NCBI RefSeq assembly: GCF_022479115.1
Contig: NZ_CP092497.1
Span: 5,394,001 to 5,458,000 of the forward strand
Direction of reading: 5' to 3'
DNA length: 64,000 nt
Source of the DNA: Amycolatopsis sp. EV170708-02-1
GTDB taxonomy: Bacteria > Actinomycetota > Actinomycetes > Mycobacteriales > Pseudonocardiaceae
Made by a program: the position numbers and the translations under genes. Within the stretch, counting starts at the first letter, position 1. The number at the start of each line of letters is the position of its first letter. Shown here in pieces: positions 60,270-64,000 of the stretch. A model generated the notes under the pieces. The model was not told the origin of the DNA, did not search any database, and worked only from the letters and a program-made list of their open reading frames with translations.

Positions 60270-60424
60270 CAGTCCTTCAGTCGAAGGTGCAGTGAACGCG
60301 CCATGAGCAGCAGCGCGATCGCCCCGATCACCAGCGCGAGCACGGTGCTCACCGTCGCGCCCGCCATGGTCGCGCCGATCCCGAGCGCGGAAACCTTGAC
60401 CGGGCCCACCGGCACCATCGACAT
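60269..60424 (-). CDS. 51-residue membrane protein coupled to the GT2 synthase
   Basis: Reads MSMVPVGPVKVSALGIGA, then one strong helix (ATMAGATVSTVLALVIGAIALLL reads across about 19-41) and a basic end RSLHLRLKD. GGAGGAAAAAGAC precedes the ATG at 60424. It overlaps the synthase start by 1 nt, so the two are made in fixed ratio. By analogy with small partners of polymer synthases such as PgaD it may stabilise or regulate the enzyme; inference only. Confidence 0.7.
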   Translation of the reverse strand: MSMVPVGPVKVSALGIGATMAGATVSTVLALVIGAIALLLMARSLHLRLKD

Positions 60425-60524
60425 GTCTTTTTCCTCCGGGCGGCGGGCGCCACAAACATCTACTCACAGTTTTCAAACGGCGAGTCGCGGGTCACCCTGG
60501 TAAGCGATATTCAGCCTTTCGAGT

Positions 60525-60537
60525 GGGTACAGTACCC
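60525..60537. promoter_or_regulatory. Palindrome GGGTAC-A-GTACCC between divergent polysaccharide genes
   Basis: Perfect 6-bp arms lie about midway in the 254-nt gap 60425-60678 between the synthase operon and wecB. The position suits a shared operator. Nothing else was recognised in this gap. Confidence 0.4.
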
Positions 60538-60678
60538 CGACTGTGTTAACGTTCGGCAGCGACGGATCCCCCGTAAAGGTGACCATCAGTTAGTGATCCT
60601 CGCCTCATCCGCCACTCTTTCCGTGACTTCACCGACGAATTCACGCCGTACCTAAGCGCGACCCGGAAGAAGGACCAG

Positions 60679-61893
60679 GTGCGTAACGCACAGAACGAGA
60701 CCGACGTGCTGCCCGAAATCTGGCTCGTCGTGGGAACCCGGCCGGAGGCCGTGAAACTGGCCCCGGTCGCCAGGGCATTGGCAGCGGGCGGACGGATGCG
60801 GCCCGTACTCGTCGCCACCGGCCAGCATCCGGAAATGGTCGGCCAGGCCTTGGCGACCTTCGGATTGACGGCGGATGAAAATCTGACCTTGAATCGGCGA
60901 ACGGGTTCCCAGTCCGAACTCCTTTCCGGACTTCTCACCGGTCTGGAAGAAGTGGCCGATCGGCGCCCGCCCGCCGCCGTGCTCGTCCAGGGCGACACGA
61001 CGACCACCTTGGCCGGGGCGCTCATCGCGTTCTGGCGCCGCGTCCCCGTGGTGCACCTGGAAGCCGGCCTCCGCTCGTTCGACCTCGGCGCCCCGTTCCC
61101 CGAGGAGCTCAACCGGAAACTGGTGACCCAGGCGGCCGCGCTGCACCTCGCCCCGACTCCTGACGCGGCCGCGAACCTGCGCGCCGAAGGGGTGCCCGAG
61201 GAGAACGTGCTCGTCGCCGGCAACACGGTCGTCGACGCGATCCTCACGGTGACGGACGGCTCCACCACCGTGCACGATCCGGAATTGGCGACCCTGCTGG
61301 AAAACGCCACCCGCGGCGCGGTCAAGCTGATGCTGGTCACCCTCCACCGCCGCGAATCCTGGGGCGAGCCGATGCGCCGGGTCCTGCGCGCGGTGGCCCA
61401 CTTGACGGCCACGGATCCGGCCCTGCGGGTGGTTCTTCCCGCGCATCCGAACCCGGAGGTGCGCGATCTCGTCCGTGCGGAGCTGGCGGACACGCCTGGC
61501 GCGCTGATCACCGGTTCGCTGCCGTATCCCGAACTGGCGGCGACCCTGGCCGCCAGCACACTCGTGCTCTCGGATTCCGGTGGCATCCAGGAAGAGGCGC
61601 CGACCTTCGGCGTCCCGGTCCTGGTGCTCCGCGACGTCACCGAACGCATGGAGGCGGTGAACGCCGGCTGCGCCCTGCTCGTCGGGACCGACCACGACAA
61701 GATCGTGTCGACCGCGAAGCACCTGCTGAACGACCCCGCGGCGCGCACGCGGATGATGAGCAGCGGCAACCCGTTCGGCGACGGCGCCGCCGCCGAACGG
61801 ACCGAGCGGGCCCTCGCGTATCTCCTCGGCCTGGCCGCGGATCCGCCCGCCCCGTTCCGGCCCGCTTCCGCGAACGCGCCGGCCGAGGTCTGA
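60679..61893 (+). CDS. wecB: UDP-N-acetylglucosamine 2-epimerase (non-hydrolysing)
   Basis: A 404-residue GT-B-fold enzyme that converts UDP-GlcNAc to UDP-ManNAc. Signature segments are VGTRPEAVKLAPV, VQGDTTTTLAGAL, HLEAGLRSFDL, TLHRRESWG and LSDSGGIQEEAPTFGVPVLVLRDVTERMEAV. GTG start. It is divergent from the GT2 synthase and 4 nt before the DUF2334 gene. Its product could feed a ManNAc-containing polymer. Confidence 0.92.
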   Translation: MRNAQNETDVLPEIWLVVGTRPEAVKLAPVARALAAGGRMRPVLVATGQHPEMVGQALATFGLTADENLTLNRRTGSQSELLSGLLTGLEEVADRRPPAAVLVQGDTTTTLAGALIAFWRRVPVVHLEAGLRSFDLGAPFPEELNRKLVTQAAALHLAPTPDAAANLRAEGVPEENVLVAGNTVVDAILTVTDGSTTVHDPELATLLENATRGAVKLMLVTLHRRESWGEPMRRVLRAVAHLTATDPALRVVLPAHPNPEVRDLVRAELADTPGALITGSLPYPELAATLAASTLVLSDSGGIQEEAPTFGVPVLVLRDVTERMEAVNAGCALLVGTDHDKIVSTAKHLLNDPAARTRMMSSGNPFGDGAAAERTERALAYLLGLAADPPAPFRPASANAPAEV

Positions 61894-61897
61894 CCCG

Positions 61898-63604
61898 ATG
61901 ACGAAGGGCAACGGCGGGCAGCGTTTTCGGCTGCCCGCTTGGTTCCGGCTGGCCGTCGTCGCGGTCGTCGTGGTCACCGTCGCCGTGGTCGTCCTGGTCC
62001 AGGTCACGAAGAAGGTCCCGGTCACGGCGTCGCCCGCCGCGGCCCCGGTGTCTCTCGCCGGCCGCCTTCCCGAGGTGGGAAAGGCCGGGCAGCCCGGCCC
62101 CGGCGGGGATCCGGCCAGGAAGACCCTCGTGCTCTACGACGACGGGCGCAAACAGGACGGGACCGTGTCCCCTCCCGAGGAGGCCCGGACGGCCGAGGCG
62201 TACGCGATGTTCACCGCGAACCTGGTTTCCCGCGGCACCGCTTGGGAAATGCGGCCTGCCGCCGACTACCGGCCGCGGGAGGCGGACGCGTTCCAGGCGA
62301 TCGTGTACGTCGGTTCGGTCTCCGACGCGGCACTGCCGAAGGCTTTCCTGAACGACGTCGCGGCGGCCCGCGTCCCCGTGGTCTGGATCGGCGACGGCAT
62401 CTGGCGGCTGCGCGCCGACGCGGGGTGGCGCGCGGAGGGGTACCGCGGCGACAACCCCACCACCGTCACCTACAAAGGCACTCCCCTGCGCCGCGATCCC
62501 CGTTCGGGCACCGGGGTCGTCGCGATCGACGTCCGTGATCGGACGCGGGTCCAGATCCTGGCCGAAGCGAGCGCTCCGGGCGGCGCACCTTCGCCCTGGG
62601 CCGTCCGATCAGGACAGTTGACGTACGTGGCCGAGGTGCCGTACGCCTACGCCGAGGCGCGGGACCGCTACCTCGCCGCGGCCGACATCCTGCTCGGCGT
62701 CCTGTCGCCCCAGGCGCCGGACCGGCACCGCGCGCTGATCCGGCTCGAAGACGTCGGCCCCCGGACGAAGCCGGAAGAGCTCCGCCGCGTCACGGATTTC
62801 CTCGTCCGGGAAAAGGTCCCGTTCTCCCTCGCGGTGTACCCGTACTACTCGGATCCCCAAGGCCGGGCCAACGACGGCGACCCGACGTCCGCACGGCTCG
62901 TGGACTCGCCGGAGCTGGTCGCCGCGCTCAAGGACGCCGTCCAAGCGGGCGCGACGCTGGTCATGCACGGCTACAGCCATCAGAGCGACAGCGGCCCGAA
63001 CCCGTACGACGGCGTGAGCGCGAGCGACTTCGAGTTCTACAAGTCCAGTGTGGACGGTGACGGCGACGTGCGGCTGGACGGCCCGATGCCCGGCGACTCC
63101 GCCCAGTGGTTCGACGACCGCATCGCGACCGGACTCGCCGAGTTCCGGCGAGTGGGCCTCCCGGAGCCGACGATATTCGAGTTCCCGCACTACGGCGGTT
63201 CCGCCGTGGACTATCAGCGGGTCACCGAGATCTTCCAGGCCCGCTACGACCGCGGCAGCTACTATGCGGGCTTCTGCCCGGGCGGCCGATGCGGTTCGAC
63301 GGCCACCGCCACCACGGAACAGGTGTACGGCCAGTTCTTCCCGTACCCGGTGCGGGACGTCTACGGCGCGAACGTCGTCCCGGAGAACATCGGCAACGTG
63401 GCACCCGTCGCGTTCAACCAGCACGCCTCCCGCACCGCCGTCGACATGCTCGCCGACGCGCAGAGCGCGCTCGTCGTCCGCGACAACGTCGCGAGCTTCT
63501 TCTACCACCCGTTCCTCGGTGAGGGTGGCCTGCGGGATCTGGTGAACTCGTTGCGGGCGCTGGGGTACCGCTTCGCGAAACCCACCGAGATCCTCGACGG
63601 CTGA
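61898..63604 (+). CDS. Membrane-anchored DUF2334 (polysaccharide-deacetylase-like) protein
   Basis: A 568-residue protein. One N-terminal helix (about 16-38) anchors an extracellular body. The C-terminal DUF2334 domain (about 285-560) shows the metal-site elements IRLEDVGP (Asp) and VMHGYSHQS (His, His). It also has FEFPHYGGS and FFYHPFLG. It is probably a deacetylase acting on the polymer made by this locus, as PgaB-type enzymes do, though DUF2334 activity is not well established. Operonic with wecB. Confidence 0.8.
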   Translation: MTKGNGGQRFRLPAWFRLAVVAVVVVTVAVVVLVQVTKKVPVTASPAAAPVSLAGRLPEVGKAGQPGPGGDPARKTLVLYDDGRKQDGTVSPPEEARTAEAYAMFTANLVSRGTAWEMRPAADYRPREADAFQAIVYVGSVSDAALPKAFLNDVAAARVPVVWIGDGIWRLRADAGWRAEGYRGDNPTTVTYKGTPLRRDPRSGTGVVAIDVRDRTRVQILAEASAPGGAPSPWAVRSGQLTYVAEVPYAYAEARDRYLAAADILLGVLSPQAPDRHRALIRLEDVGPRTKPEELRRVTDFLVREKVPFSLAVYPYYSDPQGRANDGDPTSARLVDSPELVAALKDAVQAGATLVMHGYSHQSDSGPNPYDGVSASDFEFYKSSVDGDGDVRLDGPMPGDSAQWFDDRIATGLAEFRRVGLPEPTIFEFPHYGGSAVDYQRVTEIFQARYDRGSYYAGFCPGGRCGSTATATTEQVYGQFFPYPVRDVYGANVVPENIGNVAPVAFNQHASRTAVDMLADAQSALVVRDNVASFFYHPFLGEGGLRDLVNSLRALGYRFAKPTEILDG

Positions 63605-63672
63605 CCCCTTCTCCCCCGTGCTCGGACACGGAACTCGCGAGTCGCGCTTTCGGTTGGGCATAGGATCGGGTC

Positions 63673-64000
63673 ATGCTCGAAACCCTGCTCACGCCGGAGA
63701 CCAGGACCGATCCGTACCCGTTCTACCGCCGGGTCTTCGACCGCGGTCCGGTCTTCGCGGCCGCCGACGGGTTCTTCGTGGTCAGCGGGTTCGAAGAGGC
63801 GTCCGCCCTGCTCAAGAACCCCGCGTTCGGTCACGGGGAGCCGGAGGTGCTGCCGGATCCGCACGAGAACGAGCCGGTGGACGAGCGGGGCCGGGTGGTC
63901 CGGTCGTTCCTCGCGCTCGACCCGCCCGATCACACGCGGCTGCGGCGGCTGGTCTCCAAGGCGTTCACGCCGAGGATGATCGAGCAGCTCGCCCCGAGGA
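63673..64000 (+). CDS. Cytochrome P450 (5' part only)
   Basis: The window ends after 109 codons. MLETLLTPETRTDPYPFYRRVFDRGPVF is the usual bacterial P450 N-terminus. DPPDHTRLRRLVSKAFTPR is the C-helix that contacts the haem propionates. The haem Cys loop lies outside the window. The ATG at 63673 follows GGATCGGG. Substrate unknown. Confidence 0.9.
   Translation, partial: MLETLLTPETRTDPYPFYRRVFDRGPVFAAADGFFVVSGFEEASALLKNPAFGHGEPEVLPDPHENEPVDERGRVVRSFLALDPPDHTRLRRLVSKAFTPRMIEQLAPR

Overview
The window is high-GC actinomycete chromosome, most likely from Amycolatopsis or a close Pseudonocardiaceae relative (inference). The signs are frequent GTG and TTG starts, dense operons joined by ATGA or GTGA overlaps, many LuxR/LAL, SARP, TetR, MarR, DeoR and PucR regulators, 13E12-type HNH genes and an ECF42 sigma factor. 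No rRNA, tRNA, CRISPR array or insertion sequence was recognised. Both window ends cut genes: an unknown membrane protein at the left and a cytochrome P450 at the right.

Layout. 1-4.6 kb holds a second-type GluRS and a coupled pair of unusual genes, a haem-oxygenase-fold protein and a membrane PLD-like protein. 4.6-8.2 kb has small membrane and exported proteins, a TetR/SRPBCC divergent pair and a repeat-rich gap. 8.1-17.0 kb is the most striking region: two back-to-back cobalamin riboswitches drive, leftward, a five-cistron-plus operon (membrane-anchored alpha/alpha-toroid protein, two exported beta-domain proteins, ECF T, fused A1A2 ATPase and S component) and, rightward, a second secreted toroid. 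Together they look like a bacterial surface version of the vitamin B12 carriers (toroid plus beta domain) feeding an ECF importer. 17.1-20.1 kb has a LAL and a TetR regulator. 20.2 kb encodes a cutinase of the PET-hydrolase type. 21.2-25.8 kb is a complete branched-chain amino-acid-type ABC operon.

25.8-28.5 kb carries a fumarylacetoacetase gene broken by a single-base frameshift, a coupled unknown gene and a MarR regulator. 28.7-32.9 kb is a catabolic operon (DUF1989, old-yellow-enzyme, polysaccharide-deacetylase-fold hydrolase) facing a PucR regulator. 32.9-35.8 kb holds a pseudokinase-like membrane STPK, a ClpP pair in which the second subunit has lost its catalytic serine, and a ClgR-like regulator. 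35.8-39.0 kb has a GlxA-type regulator, a cupin, a pentapeptide protein, CsbD, a zinc-ribbon protein and a four-EF-hand protein. 39.1-47.0 kb is a block of large or truncated LAL and SARP regulators.

47.0-54.0 kb is a beta-glucoside locus: binding protein and GH1 enzyme on the plus strand, DeoR and two permeases on the minus strand, with an HNH endonuclease gene and a 0.6-kb degenerate repeat field between them. 54.1-55.7 kb is ECF42 sigma with its DGPF partner. 55.7-57.8 kb is glmS with a small upstream gene. 57.9-63.6 kb is a peptidase plus a divergent exopolysaccharide-like locus (GT2 synthase with a 51-residue membrane partner; WecB epimerase and DUF2334 protein).

Repeats recur between genes: a 22-bp perfect hairpin occurs twice between convergent genes with a compensated base change, and inverted arrays of a 21-nt unit occur twice.
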